A DNA stretch of 26,150 nucleotides, taken from the NCBI GenBank assembly GCA_002292815.1, contig DBBX01000028.1, positions 179,621-205,770 of the forward strand, written 5' to 3'. The notes under the pieces are model-generated. The model searched no databases. It was not told where the DNA came from and was given only the letters and a program-made list of their open reading frames with translations. The DNA is from Thiotrichaceae bacterium UBA973. Lineage in GTDB: Bacteria > Pseudomonadota > Gammaproteobacteria > Eutrophobiales > Eutrophobiaceae. How positions within the stretch are numbered: the first letter of the stretch is position 1; every line of letters starts with the position of its first letter. Made by a program: the position numbers and the translations under genes. Positions 16,669 through 25,020 of this stretch are shown piece by piece.

Positions 16669-17556
16669 TTAAAAATTAAATTTTTCCAGATCAGATTTAT
16701 TGAGTAAGAAAACACCATGTCCGCCTTCTTCAAATTCTAGCCAGGTAAATGGCATAGCAGGATAACGCTCAACGAGCGCATCCATACTGTTACCGACTTC
16801 AACTACTAACACGCCGTTATCACTCAAATGACTTGAGGCCTGTTTTAAAATTTTCTCAACCAATTCCAAACCATTATCACTCGCTTCAAGTGCTTGACTT
16901 GGTTCATGTAAATACTCTTTCGGTAATGATTGCATCTCGTCATTACCAACATAGGGTGGATTACTAATAATCACATCGTATGTTTTATCTTTAAGTTGTT
17001 CGAACAAGTTAGATTTAATGATGCTGACTCTTTGTTCAAGCTTATGCGACAAAACGTTTTTATTAGCCACCTCAATCGCATCATCATCCACATCCACAGC
17101 ATCGACCCGCGCATGTCGAAATGCAGTCGCGCAAGCACAGGCAATACAAGCACTCCCGGTACCGATATCAAGAATTGAATCGACATTACTAAATGATAAC
17201 CACGGCATAAATTGAGACGTGATGAGCTCGGCAAGGGGGGAGCGCGGTATGAGTACGCGCTCATCAACATAATATTTTTGTCCGGCAAACCAGGCCTCAT
17301 TAACCAGATAGGCAACCGGTATCCGCTGATTAACGCGTTGTTCGATCAATCCTTCTATATGATTCAATAAATCTTGTTGAATAGGTTCATCCAGTTTCTC
17401 TTCAGAACAATCAAATTCCAGTCCTGCCGCTGCCATCACCAGATAAAATGATTCATCAAGCGCATTATCAGTACCGTGACCAAAATGAAGATTAGCTACA
17501 TCGAATTTTTTTTCAGTACGTTGAATTAATTCACGCACGCTGATGGATTGAGTCAC
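16669..17556 (-). CDS. prmB: Ribosomal protein L3 N5-glutamine methyltransferase
   Basis: Methylates a glutamine of ribosomal protein L3 with S-adenosylmethionine. The protein is 295 residues, similar to E. coli PrmB (about 310). The N-terminal helical domain is followed by RIPVAYLVNEAWFAGQ and YYVDERVLIPRSP, which separate PrmB from the release-factor enzyme PrmC. The SAM-binding loop is LDIGTGSACIA (129-139) and the catalytic NPPY is at 199-202. It begins five bases after the stop of the HD-GYP gene, so the two are likely co-transcribed. In many gammaproteobacteria it lies beside aroC; here aroC is about 13 kb downstream on the same strand. Identification is firm. Confidence 0.93.
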   Translation of the reverse strand: MTQSISVRELIQRTEKKFDVANLHFGHGTDNALDESFYLVMAAAGLEFDCSEEKLDEPIQQDLLNHIEGLIEQRVNQRIPVAYLVNEAWFAGQKYYVDERVLIPRSPLAELITSQFMPWLSFSNVDSILDIGTGSACIACACATAFRHARVDAVDVDDDAIEVANKNVLSHKLEQRVSIIKSNLFEQLKDKTYDVIISNPPYVGNDEMQSLPKEYLHEPSQALEASDNGLELVEKILKQASSHLSDNGVLVVEVGNSMDALVERYPAMPFTWLEFEEGGHGVFLLNKSDLEKFNF

Positions 17557-17561
17557 TGAGT

Positions 17562-19199
17562 TTAGTTGATTGTGGTGTAACCAGGAATATGATTGAAGTC
17601 GATTTCATCAATTTGATTCTTACCAAGATACTGTTTGGCATAATCAAGATAGATTTTTTCATTCATAAAAACATCAAACAGGTCTGCATCAACATGATTA
17701 TCCAGTTTCATCTGTCCTAGTATCTTTAAAGACTGAGATAGTGGCATCGCTTTTTTATAAGGCCGATCACTGGCAGTTAAAGCCTCGAAGACATCAGCAA
17801 TAGCAATCATCCTTGCCTGCACAGACATATCTTCTCTTTTTAACTTATTTGGATACCCACTACCGTCCATCTTTTCATGATGGCCACCCGCATATTCAGG
17901 CACCTTGGCCAAGTGTTTGGGATAGGGTAATGACTCAAGCATTTTAATCGTGACCGAGACATGATTATTAATGATATCTCTTTCTCTAATAGAAAGCGTG
18001 CCACGTCCTATTTGAAGGTTTTGAACTTCTTCATCACTCAACAGGTTCACTATTTCTTGATCAGAATCACTATATGTTCTAAGGGCAATTTCCTCGATAC
18101 GCTTAAGATCAAAATCTGCCAAAACTTCCCCGCCAACATTATAGGCACGAATATCTTCTCTTTCTTTTGATAATCTATTTAACTCTTCTTGCAATGATTC
18201 ATTATTTTCTAATGCTTGATCGATATCACCAGAACCATTGTTCTTGCTAAGTTTCGACTTAAGTGCCTCGATCATTGCATCTCTTTTTAAAATTTCAAAA
18301 CGAATATCCACAAGACTAATACGATCAAATATTGTTTCCAGCTTGGTACCTTTATCGACAACATATTCTGGCGTGGTTATTTTTCCACAATCATGTAACC
18401 AGGCGGCAACTTCAAGCTCATACTTTTCATCATCGGTCATGCTGAAATCTTTTAACGGTCCTCTATCAATCTTATTAACCGCATCCGCCAGCATATTGGT
18501 CAACACCGGAACACGGCGACAATGACCTGCGGTATAAGGTGATTTTTCATCAATCGCATCGGCAATGAGTTGAATAAAAGAATCGAAAAGATTTTTCTGC
18601 GCATCGATCAGTGCTTTATTAGTAATCGTCACTGCTGCTTGAGAAGAGAGTGATTCAACTAATTGTTGTTCCAATAGAGAAAATGGGATGATGTTGTTGG
18701 AGTCGGGTTCCATTGCATTGATCAATTGCAATACACCTATATTTTCATTCTCATGATTGGTCATAGGCACGGTCAAAAACGAAATCGAACGATAACCCAT
18801 TTTATTATCAAAACTACGCGTGCCGGAAAAATCATACTCTTCGCTGTCATAGGCATCTGGGATATTGACTGTTTTGTCGCTGATAACGGCACTGGCAGCG
18901 ACCATATGTGTATTAGGCTTGCCTTCGTCGTCATAAAGGGCGATGGGATAAAATGAAATCTCTTCACCGCTGGTACCACCCTTATGTATATCCAAGGAAC
19001 GATTATGCACGATTTCAAAATTTAGGCGTTGATCATCGGTGCGAGTATATAAAGTCCCGCCATCTGCATTGGTGATCTCCATTGCTTTAACAAGTATCAG
19101 TTCAAGTAAGCGATCGTGATCCTTTTCAGCTGAGAGCGCGATACCAATCTCGTTAAGCTCACGAAGAAGTCTCGAAATATTTTCCTGAGAATGATCCAT
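17562..19199 (-). CDS. GAF and HD-GYP domain protein, putative cyclic-di-GMP phosphodiesterase
   Basis: A 545-residue cytoplasmic protein. Residues about 10-200 form a GAF sensor domain (LVKAMEITNADGGTLYTRTDD; VPMTNHENENIGVLQLINA). Residues about 205-520 are an HD-GYP domain: H226 in AGHCRRV, HDCGK at 269-273, NHV at 412-414, HHEKMDGSGYP at 440-450 and IADVFEALTASDRPYKKA. All metal-ligand motifs and the GYP signature are intact, so hydrolysis of cyclic-di-GMP is likely. A charged insert of about 100 residues (300-400), partly coiled-coil-like, lies between the HD and GYP halves. No transmembrane segment or receiver domain is seen, so the input is an intracellular GAF ligand. It is five bases upstream of prmB. 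A role in controlling the nearby adhesin or pilin genes is only inference. Confidence 0.92.
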   Translation of the reverse strand: MDHSQENISRLLRELNEIGIALSAEKDHDRLLELILVKAMEITNADGGTLYTRTDDQRLNFEIVHNRSLDIHKGGTSGEEISFYPIALYDDEGKPNTHMVAASAVISDKTVNIPDAYDSEEYDFSGTRSFDNKMGYRSISFLTVPMTNHENENIGVLQLINAMEPDSNNIIPFSLLEQQLVESLSSQAAVTITNKALIDAQKNLFDSFIQLIADAIDEKSPYTAGHCRRVPVLTNMLADAVNKIDRGPLKDFSMTDDEKYELEVAAWLHDCGKITTPEYVVDKGTKLETIFDRISLVDIRFEILKRDAMIEALKSKLSKNNGSGDIDQALENNESLQEELNRLSKEREDIRAYNVGGEVLADFDLKRIEEIALRTYSDSDQEIVNLLSDEEVQNLQIGRGTLSIRERDIINNHVSVTIKMLESLPYPKHLAKVPEYAGGHHEKMDGSGYPNKLKREDMSVQARMIAIADVFEALTASDRPYKKAMPLSQSLKILGQMKLDNHVDADLFDVFMNEKIYLDYAKQYLGKNQIDEIDFNHIPGYTTIN

Positions 19200-19259
19200 A
19201 GCAACCGAATTTATGACGTTATCTCATTTTAGGCTATGCAAGCTTGAGAGTGAAACGAA

Positions 19260-19283
19260 AAATGGGGCAATATTGCCCCATTT
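19260..19283 (-). terminator. Intrinsic terminator of htpG
   Basis: A perfect 12-base inverted repeat without loop (arm AAATGGGGCAAT) lies 23 bases after the htpG stop codon. On the minus strand it is followed by a T-rich run (TTTTTCGTTT, including the arm end). It separates htpG from the HD-GYP gene, which therefore needs a promoter within 19200-19259. Confidence 0.85.
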
Positions 19284-19305
19284 AAACGAATGATCTAATT
19301 TCTGC

Positions 19306-21279
19306 TTATTCAGCCAGAGTCACTATCAAGCTATTTAACTTACTGACAAAAGTAGCCGGGTCTTCCAACTGGCTGCCTTCACTCAATAAAGCCTGATCAA
19401 ACAGAATCTGTGACCAATCGGCAAATAGATCTTCATTTGCTTCACCATCAATTTTCTTGAGTATTGGATGATCCGGATTTATTTCAAGTATTGGCTTGGT
19501 CACCGGTATTTCTTGTCCTGATGCCTTTAGGATTTGCTCCATTTGTCGTCCCATGTCATTTTCATCAGCAACGAGACAAGCAGGAGACGTGGTCAGACGT
19601 GAGGTGGCGCGAACGGTCTTTACTTTTCCTTCTAAAACTTTTCGTATACGTTCTGCTAACTTTTCATTGCCTTCACTATTCTTATCCTCTTCCTTCTTTT
19701 CGTCTTCATCCTTTAAATCACCCAGGTCTAATTCACCCTTGGTAACAGACTGTAACGGTTTATCCATCACTTCTGCCCAATGAGTAGTCACCCATTCATC
19801 AACCGGGTCAGACATTAGTAACACTTCGATACCTTTCTTTTTAAAGATTTCCAGGTGCGGACTGTTTTTTGCCATTGCATGGGTATTGGCAGAAACATAA
19901 TAGATGGCCTTTTGACCTTCCTGCATACGCCCTATGTAATCTTTAATGGATACTTTTTGATCTTCAGAATCATCATGTGTGCTACTAAAGCGAAATAAAT
20001 TCGACAGGTCTTCTTTGTAATCATCGCCTTCAACCACACCTTCTTTAAGTACCTTACCAAAGGTCTTCCAGAACTCCGCATATTTATCCGCTTCTTTTTC
20101 AGCCATCGTTTTTAACAAACCGATCACCTTCTTGGTACAACCCGAACGAATTGAATCAATAACCTTGTTATGTTGCAAAATTTCGCGTGAAACATTTAGA
20201 GGAAGATCATCAGAATCCACCACACCACGCACAAAACGCATCCAGGTCGGGATCAATTGTTCTGCGTCATCCATAATGAAGATACGTTTCACATAAAGTT
20301 TTACACCATGGCGTTGCTGTCTATCCCACATATCAAATGGCGCACGCTTAGGTATATAGAGTAAGGAGGTGTATTCGAGTTTACCTTCAACTCGATTATG
20401 GATATGTGCCATCGGTTCTTCAAAGTCATGGCCTACATGTTTATAGAATTCGTTGTATTCCTCGTCAGAGATATCTTTCTTGTTACGCGCCCACAGAGCG
20501 GTTGCACTATTTACCGTTTCTTCTGAGATAACCGTTTTAAATTTCTTTTCCTTGGTTTCTTCTGCCTTGTTTTCCTCACTCTGGCCCTCTTCTTCGTCTG
20601 CAGTAGCTTCCTCTTCTATCTCTACCTGTTCTTCTTTATCCATGATAATAGGTAGTGAGATATGGTCAGAGTATTTCGTGATCACATTTCTCAATTGGTA
20701 ATCATTTAAAAACTCTTCATTGTCATCGCGAAGATGCAAGACCACCTGGGTGCCGCGTGTTTCACGATCGATTGATTCAATTGTGTAATCATTTTCACCT
20801 TCAGAGACCCAACGCACACCCTCATCTTTAGCTAAACCTGCACGACGCGTAATCACTTCCACCTTGTTAGCAATAATAAAACAGGAATAAAAACCGACAC
20901 CAAATTGACCGATTAACTGTGAGTCTTTTGATTCATCGCCAGTCAATGCTTCGAAGAATTGTTTGGTACCTGATTTGGCGATGGTACCGAGATGCTCAAT
21001 CACATCATCGCGTGACATACCAATCCCATTATCAGAGACGGTGATGGTTTTTAATTCTTTATCAAATTCGACCTTAATCTTTAGATCCGAATCACCTTCG
21101 TACAAACCATCATTCTTAAGTGCTTCAAAGCGTAGCTTATCCGCCGCATCCGAGGCATTGGAGATTAACTCGCGTAAGAATATCTCTTTATTACTGTATA
21201 AAGAATGGATCATGAGGTGTAGCAACTGCTTGACCTCGGTTTGGAACCCCAGTGTTTCCAGTTTTGCTTCTACAGACAT
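19306..21279 (-). CDS. htpG: Hsp90-family molecular chaperone HtpG
   Basis: An ATP-dependent cytoplasmic homodimeric chaperone. The protein has 657 residues against 624 in E. coli. The ATPase motifs are present: ELISNASDAADKLRFEAL from 37, DNGIGM at 83-88, GQFGVGFYS at 124-132. The middle domain contains LYIPKRAPFD and DDLPLNVSREILQ, and the C-terminal domain contains SPACLVADENDMG. The extra length comes mainly from an acidic linker at about 214-248, between the N-terminal and middle domains, and a second charged stretch before the C-terminal domain (DEDEKKEEDKNSEGNEK). The start has AGGGG about 11 bases upstream. A sigma-32-like promoter lies about 45 bases upstream, and a strong terminator follows, so it is a single-gene heat-shock unit. 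Confidence 0.97.
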   Translation of the reverse strand: MSVEAKLETLGFQTEVKQLLHLMIHSLYSNKEIFLRELISNASDAADKLRFEALKNDGLYEGDSDLKIKVEFDKELKTITVSDNGIGMSRDDVIEHLGTIAKSGTKQFFEALTGDESKDSQLIGQFGVGFYSCFIIANKVEVITRRAGLAKDEGVRWVSEGENDYTIESIDRETRGTQVVLHLRDDNEEFLNDYQLRNVITKYSDHISLPIIMDKEEQVEIEEEATADEEEGQSEENKAEETKEKKFKTVISEETVNSATALWARNKKDISDEEYNEFYKHVGHDFEEPMAHIHNRVEGKLEYTSLLYIPKRAPFDMWDRQQRHGVKLYVKRIFIMDDAEQLIPTWMRFVRGVVDSDDLPLNVSREILQHNKVIDSIRSGCTKKVIGLLKTMAEKEADKYAEFWKTFGKVLKEGVVEGDDYKEDLSNLFRFSSTHDDSEDQKVSIKDYIGRMQEGQKAIYYVSANTHAMAKNSPHLEIFKKKGIEVLLMSDPVDEWVTTHWAEVMDKPLQSVTKGELDLGDLKDEDEKKEEDKNSEGNEKLAERIRKVLEGKVKTVRATSRLTTSPACLVADENDMGRQMEQILKASGQEIPVTKPILEINPDHPILKKIDGEANEDLFADWSQILFDQALLSEGSQLEDPATFVSKLNSLIVTLAE

Positions 21280-21323
21280 ATCTATTTAAACCCCTGTTTA
21301 TAATGAATTCACAATGCGACTTA

Positions 21324-21351
21324 ATATTGGGATTAACCCTTTTATTTCAAG
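21324..21351 (-). promoter_or_regulatory. Sigma-32 (RpoH) type heat-shock promoter of htpG
   Basis: On the minus strand, CTTGAA (21351-21346) is followed after 13 bases by TCCCAATAT (21332-21324). The heat-shock consensus is CTTGAA, 13-15 bases, CCCCATNT. The -35 element matches fully and the -10 element in most positions. The predicted transcript starts about 35-40 bases before the htpG start codon. Confidence 0.75.
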
Positions 21352-21396
21352 CCATAATTTATTAATATAAAATATATCAACTTGTTTAAATTAAGC

Positions 21397-21402
21397 TATA
21401 AT
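21397..21402 (+). promoter_or_regulatory. Possible -10 element for the pilin gene
   Basis: TATAAT matches the -10 consensus and lies 51 bases before the pilin ATG. No good -35 element is found 16-18 bases upstream, so it may depend on an activator. The pilin ribosome binding site is strong: GAGGAG at 21439-21444, eight bases before the ATG. Confidence 0.35.
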
Positions 21403-21452
21403 CATGTCATCAATTAAAGACAGTCAGAGAAATATATAGAGGAGCATTAAAG

Positions 21453-21689
21453 ATGAAGAATTCAATTAAACAAATCGGCCAGGGCATGACAGAGTACATC
21501 ATTATCGTTGCCTTAATAGCTATCGCCGGTATCGGTGCTTTCACCTTTTTTAGTGACGGCATGAAAGAACAAGTAGGTAACGTGACCAAAGAATTAACCG
21601 GCGGTACTGCTACCATCAGTGTAGCAGATGAAGCGGATAAAGCAATGAACCAGGGTGCAACCATGGCCACTTACGGTGGACAGAATTAA
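21453..21689 (+). CDS. Flp-type (type IVb) pilin
   Basis: A 78-residue small prepilin. The short basic leader MKNSIKQIG is followed by QGMTEYIIIVALIAIAGIGA, with Glu at +5 and Tyr at +6 if cleavage follows the glycine. The Glu-Tyr pair marks the Flp motif. A hydrophobic helix then leads to a small soluble tail. Flp pilins are cut by a prepilin peptidase (TadV/FppA type) and assembled by the Tad secretion system into adhesive fibres. It has a strong Shine-Dalgarno sequence and is followed by an intrinsic terminator, so it is probably expressed far above the downstream genes, as a major pilin would be. The prepilin peptidase and assembly ATPase are not in the window. Confidence 0.88.
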   Translation: MKNSIKQIGQGMTEYIIIVALIAIAGIGAFTFFSDGMKEQVGNVTKELTGGTATISVADEADKAMNQGATMATYGGQN

Positions 21690-21739
21690 GCTCGGTAATT
21701 ATTTGAAGTACCCCGTTTAGCCAACGTTTGAACAATATG

Positions 21740-21761
21740 CGCCACGAAAGTGGCGTTTTTT
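21740..21761 (+). terminator. Intrinsic terminator after the pilin gene
   Basis: A six-base GC-rich stem (CGCCAC / GTGGCG) capped by a GAAA tetraloop and followed by six T. It lies 50 bases after the pilin stop. Since the next gene is on the same strand about 50 bases on with no obvious promoter between, partial read-through may set the pilin-to-accessory ratio. Confidence 0.85.
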
Positions 21762-21811
21762 GTTTGCCATGTTAAATTTTTACAGTCATCCTTATTTTTA
21801 GGCAGGAAGTT

Positions 21812-23833
21812 GTGAAAGAGATAGATTCATCCCTACAAAAACAACGCGGGCAAGCGTCTGTTTTCGTTATTCTTTTTTCGGCTATCCTGATAGTTGCCGC
21901 CATGTCACTTTTCAAGGCGGGCAAAATCACCACCAATAAAATGCAGCTGCAAAATGCCGCCGATGCCGCCGCCTACAGTATGTCGGTCGTCGAAGCGCGT
22001 GACCTTAATTTTGCCTCCTACATGAATCGCGCCATGGTCGCCAACGAGGTTGGCATCGCCCAGTTTGTGGGCTTGGCCTCTTGGGCCTATCACTTTCAAT
22101 CATTTGCCCAATACATTGGTTTTTATAACAACTGCTGCTTGAGCCCCGCAACACTAGGGGCTTCTAATGCCTTCATACAACCTCTTGTATCTGCGTGGCA
22201 AGGTCCCGGGCAAACGGCTGTCAGGTTGATGTCAAAGCTGGCCAATGTGGCCACGATCGTGCTGCATAATATCAATAAGATCTACGGCATCGCATCAATG
22301 GCCTATCACTCGCTCAGTGTGCTTTTTGCTGTCGGTGTAATCGATGATGTTCTCAAGGACAATGGGCCGCCGGGCACAAAGCTTTCTGATTTTGGTATTG
22401 TGTCGCTAATCGGACATGTTGCTAGCTATGGTGTGTTGCCGGGATTACCCGGAGCCCAATTCGCTACCGGCTATATGCCACAGTCTAAGATTGACGTCGA
22501 TGATTTTGAAGAAAGTGGTTATGCCAGACTTTCTGCCATTATACGCGATAGCAGAGACCCGTTCAGCACGCAAAGAGATTGGCGGATACCGCTGATACCG
22601 ACGATAGATGTAGAGACACCGCATATACCGCCGATGTGGGTTGATTTGGGTTTTATCGCCTGGGAGACCGGATTCGATTTTTATTTGTCATTTGGTCTGC
22701 AAAGAAAAGGCGGCGCCGAACTTCGTATTCTATTACCCGATGCCGGTAAAGCAGAAGCGGGTAAAGCCGCCAACTGGTCGAGTGTCGACACGACAGGCAT
22801 GGATATGGTGCTCGATATTGGTGGGTATGCCAGATTTTATGTGCTACCGGAACCGTTTCGCCAAAAGATATTTGACGGAAGTTTGCGCGTTTCGCTTGGC
22901 GGCGGGAAATTGAGTATCTATATCGACCTTAGCGGTTCGGACCCTGTCGACCGTGACGATTGTGAAGATGCCAATGATGATATTACCGCGGATAATGATG
23001 CTGACTCAGATACAAGCAACGACCTGCCATTGAATGATTGCTCTACCGATGCCCCCTCTGGCAAGCCCATTCTGACAATCGACCCTTTTCCTACAGAAAT
23101 TCCGTTTGCCTCGGGCTTTGCTGAGGTCGGCAAAACTGCCGACAATGATATTAAACTAGCTGACATGGCTCTCGGTGGCAACCCGATCGAAGGTGAGAAT
23201 TATGGCCGCGCAGGCGAGAACCTCATCGCCTGGATGTTCCCAGGAGTAGGCGCCCCATCCCCCGCGCCACCAACAGGTATCTACTTCGGTTCGGATGTGC
23301 CTGCACAAACCCTGACGAAATCAAAGGTGAGCAGCGGATATGGCGGACTCCCGTTTTACGTTGACACCAAGGGTGGCGACCCCTTCCTTGGCGTCGGCGC
23401 ACCCAAATTATTACTAGGATTTGTTCAGGATGAAGATGATTTCAATACCTATCATCTGGCTAGAACCGCGCAAAATCTGATCGATAAAGAATACCCCACG
23501 GCTAATTCGCAAGAACCGGGCGGCCGCCTAAAAGTAAACGAGGCATTTGCCGATGAGGAGCTAGCGGTACTGACAAAATCAGAACTCTATTTCTCTCGCC
23601 CAACGGATGTATTTGCCAGTCATTTTCATCGCGATGACGGATTAACAGAAATTGGTAGCGCGTTTAACCCTTATTGGAGCGCCAGACTGGTCGATACTAG
23701 CTATGCGGAACGACTACTTGCGCTTGGCGTTCAGCAAAAAGAGGAATATATTGGTATTTCCAGTGCACTAGAATCATTGAAAGGTAAGTTAGAGCAAATC
23801 AAAACTTTTGTTACTAGTCTCAATCCTTTTTAA
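21812..23833 (+). CDS. TadG-like pilus-associated protein with acidic insert
   Basis: A 673-residue protein with one N-terminal membrane segment: RGQASVFVILFSAILIVAAMSLF. The following QLQNAADAAAYSMSVVEARDLNFASYMNRAMVANEV is typical of the Tad (TadG-like) N-terminal domain. The rest is presumably periplasmic and not assignable by eye. Residues 378-409 are strongly acidic, with spaced Asp/Asn (ADNDADSD) flanked by C384 and C410, resembling calcium-binding Asp-rich loops. The start is GTG with AGGAAG only two bases before it; no better start is near. Unlike the pilin it has no Glu at +5, so it may be an uncleaved or minor component. It sits between the pilin terminator and the TadE-like gene (29 bases apart). 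A tip or adhesive subunit role is inference. Confidence 0.78.
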   Translation: MKEIDSSLQKQRGQASVFVILFSAILIVAAMSLFKAGKITTNKMQLQNAADAAAYSMSVVEARDLNFASYMNRAMVANEVGIAQFVGLASWAYHFQSFAQYIGFYNNCCLSPATLGASNAFIQPLVSAWQGPGQTAVRLMSKLANVATIVLHNINKIYGIASMAYHSLSVLFAVGVIDDVLKDNGPPGTKLSDFGIVSLIGHVASYGVLPGLPGAQFATGYMPQSKIDVDDFEESGYARLSAIIRDSRDPFSTQRDWRIPLIPTIDVETPHIPPMWVDLGFIAWETGFDFYLSFGLQRKGGAELRILLPDAGKAEAGKAANWSSVDTTGMDMVLDIGGYARFYVLPEPFRQKIFDGSLRVSLGGGKLSIYIDLSGSDPVDRDDCEDANDDITADNDADSDTSNDLPLNDCSTDAPSGKPILTIDPFPTEIPFASGFAEVGKTADNDIKLADMALGGNPIEGENYGRAGENLIAWMFPGVGAPSPAPPTGIYFGSDVPAQTLTKSKVSSGYGGLPFYVDTKGGDPFLGVGAPKLLLGFVQDEDDFNTYHLARTAQNLIDKEYPTANSQEPGGRLKVNEAFADEELAVLTKSELYFSRPTDVFASHFHRDDGLTEIGSAFNPYWSARLVDTSYAERLLALGVQQKEEYIGISSALESLKGKLEQIKTFVTSLNPF

Positions 23834-23862
23834 AGGGGCTTCAATTTTTAAGAATACTGATA

Positions 23863-25020
23863 ATGCATCATTCAAAACGACAACAAAAAAGTAGACGGAC
23901 AGAAAAGGGTCAGGCGATGACAGAGTTTCTTATTGCCGCTTCCTTCTTCCTGATACCGCTGTTTCTAGCGATGTCGCTGATCGCAAAATACATTGATATA
24001 AAACAAGCCAATGTGCAGGCTGCACGCTATCAAGCTTGGGAATACACCGTCTGGTATGCCAATGATACTGAACGAGATTACTTCGGCAACGGTGGTGAAG
24101 TAATGAGTGGATTCACTGCCGCTGACCAACCCATCAAAGCCACATGGCAAACACGCAATGAGAGTAAACAACGTTTTTATCGAAACCCTGGCGATGAGGA
24201 CAGCACATTCCCCATCCTCGATGCAGACCAAACTACAACTTGGAAGGCCAATGAAGCCAACCCACTTTGGCGTAATCATCGGGGGCAGCCACTTTATACG
24301 GCTCTAGATGGTGCGCAAGCAAGCTTGGCGAGCTCAGAAGATACACCGACTATCCCTGTCGTCGGAACCATCATGAATCTAATGCTGGATGGGATAGGCG
24401 TAGCTTTTAATTTAATCGGTAAGTTACTTGGCGCACTGCAATCTCCGGTTGGCTTTAATGCCATTAATACCAATGGTTACGCCGTGGCAAATGAATCTAT
24501 GCAAATTTCTGCAGTTCCAACCTTCAATAGAATGGCAGGACTCCCAGCCACGAGAGCATATCGTCTCGATGGTTCTGACGGTATCACTGTGGCTGGTGGT
24601 AGTATTGGAAATAGTTTGAGTATTGTCACGTCGGCTTCTGTGCTGACTGACGGCTGGAGTGCTGGAGGTGGCGACCATGTTTACAGGCAGGCGGGAGGTA
24701 CCGTCCCCACCACCGCGCTCAACGCAATATTCGATGCCATACCCGGGTTTAATGCAATGTGGTCTATTGCCTCGGCCCTTGCTCCTGAATTGATGCCCTG
24801 TGATCCGCTTTATAGCCACCCATTCGACAATAATCCGAATGGTAGTTTGTGGCTTGGCTACATTGATATTGATGCCGTACATCCCGACCGTCTGTTAGCC
24901 GACATATCAGATCCTGCTACAACCAACGGGACGCATTCATGTAATGATGCCGGCATGTGCGATTTAGAACCGGTAGTACCACGACCCGCGGTCGAAGACA
25001 GGGAATGCAAAAGATTTTAA
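23863..25020 (+). CDS. TadE-like pilin-related membrane protein
   Basis: A 385-residue protein with a basic leader (KRQQKSRRTEKG) and a prepilin-like segment QAMTEFLIAASFFLIPLFLA, with Glu at +5 after the glycine. This matches the TadE-like class of pseudopilins, though 385 residues is longer than usual for TadE. After the membrane segment comes KYIDIKQANVQAARYQAWEYTVWYAND, another common feature of these proteins. A second hydrophobic stretch lies near 165-190 (VVGTIMNLMLDGIGVAFNLIGKLLG). Three cysteines are near the C-terminus. The stop codon overlaps the next start as TAATG, which implies coupled translation. It probably works with the TadG-like and pilin proteins, but no assembly machinery is visible here. 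Confidence 0.75.
   Translation: MHHSKRQQKSRRTEKGQAMTEFLIAASFFLIPLFLAMSLIAKYIDIKQANVQAARYQAWEYTVWYANDTERDYFGNGGEVMSGFTAADQPIKATWQTRNESKQRFYRNPGDEDSTFPILDADQTTTWKANEANPLWRNHRGQPLYTALDGAQASLASSEDTPTIPVVGTIMNLMLDGIGVAFNLIGKLLGALQSPVGFNAINTNGYAVANESMQISAVPTFNRMAGLPATRAYRLDGSDGITVAGGSIGNSLSIVTSASVLTDGWSAGGGDHVYRQAGGTVPTTALNAIFDAIPGFNAMWSIASALAPELMPCDPLYSHPFDNNPNGSLWLGYIDIDAVHPDRLLADISDPATTNGTHSCNDAGMCDLEPVVPRPAVEDRECKRF

Noticed and set aside
24957..25019. Earlier start for the duplicated exported protein
   Set aside because: It would overlap the TadE-like gene by over 60 bases and add an arginine-rich stretch before the signal peptide; the TAATG overlap at 25020 is more natural.
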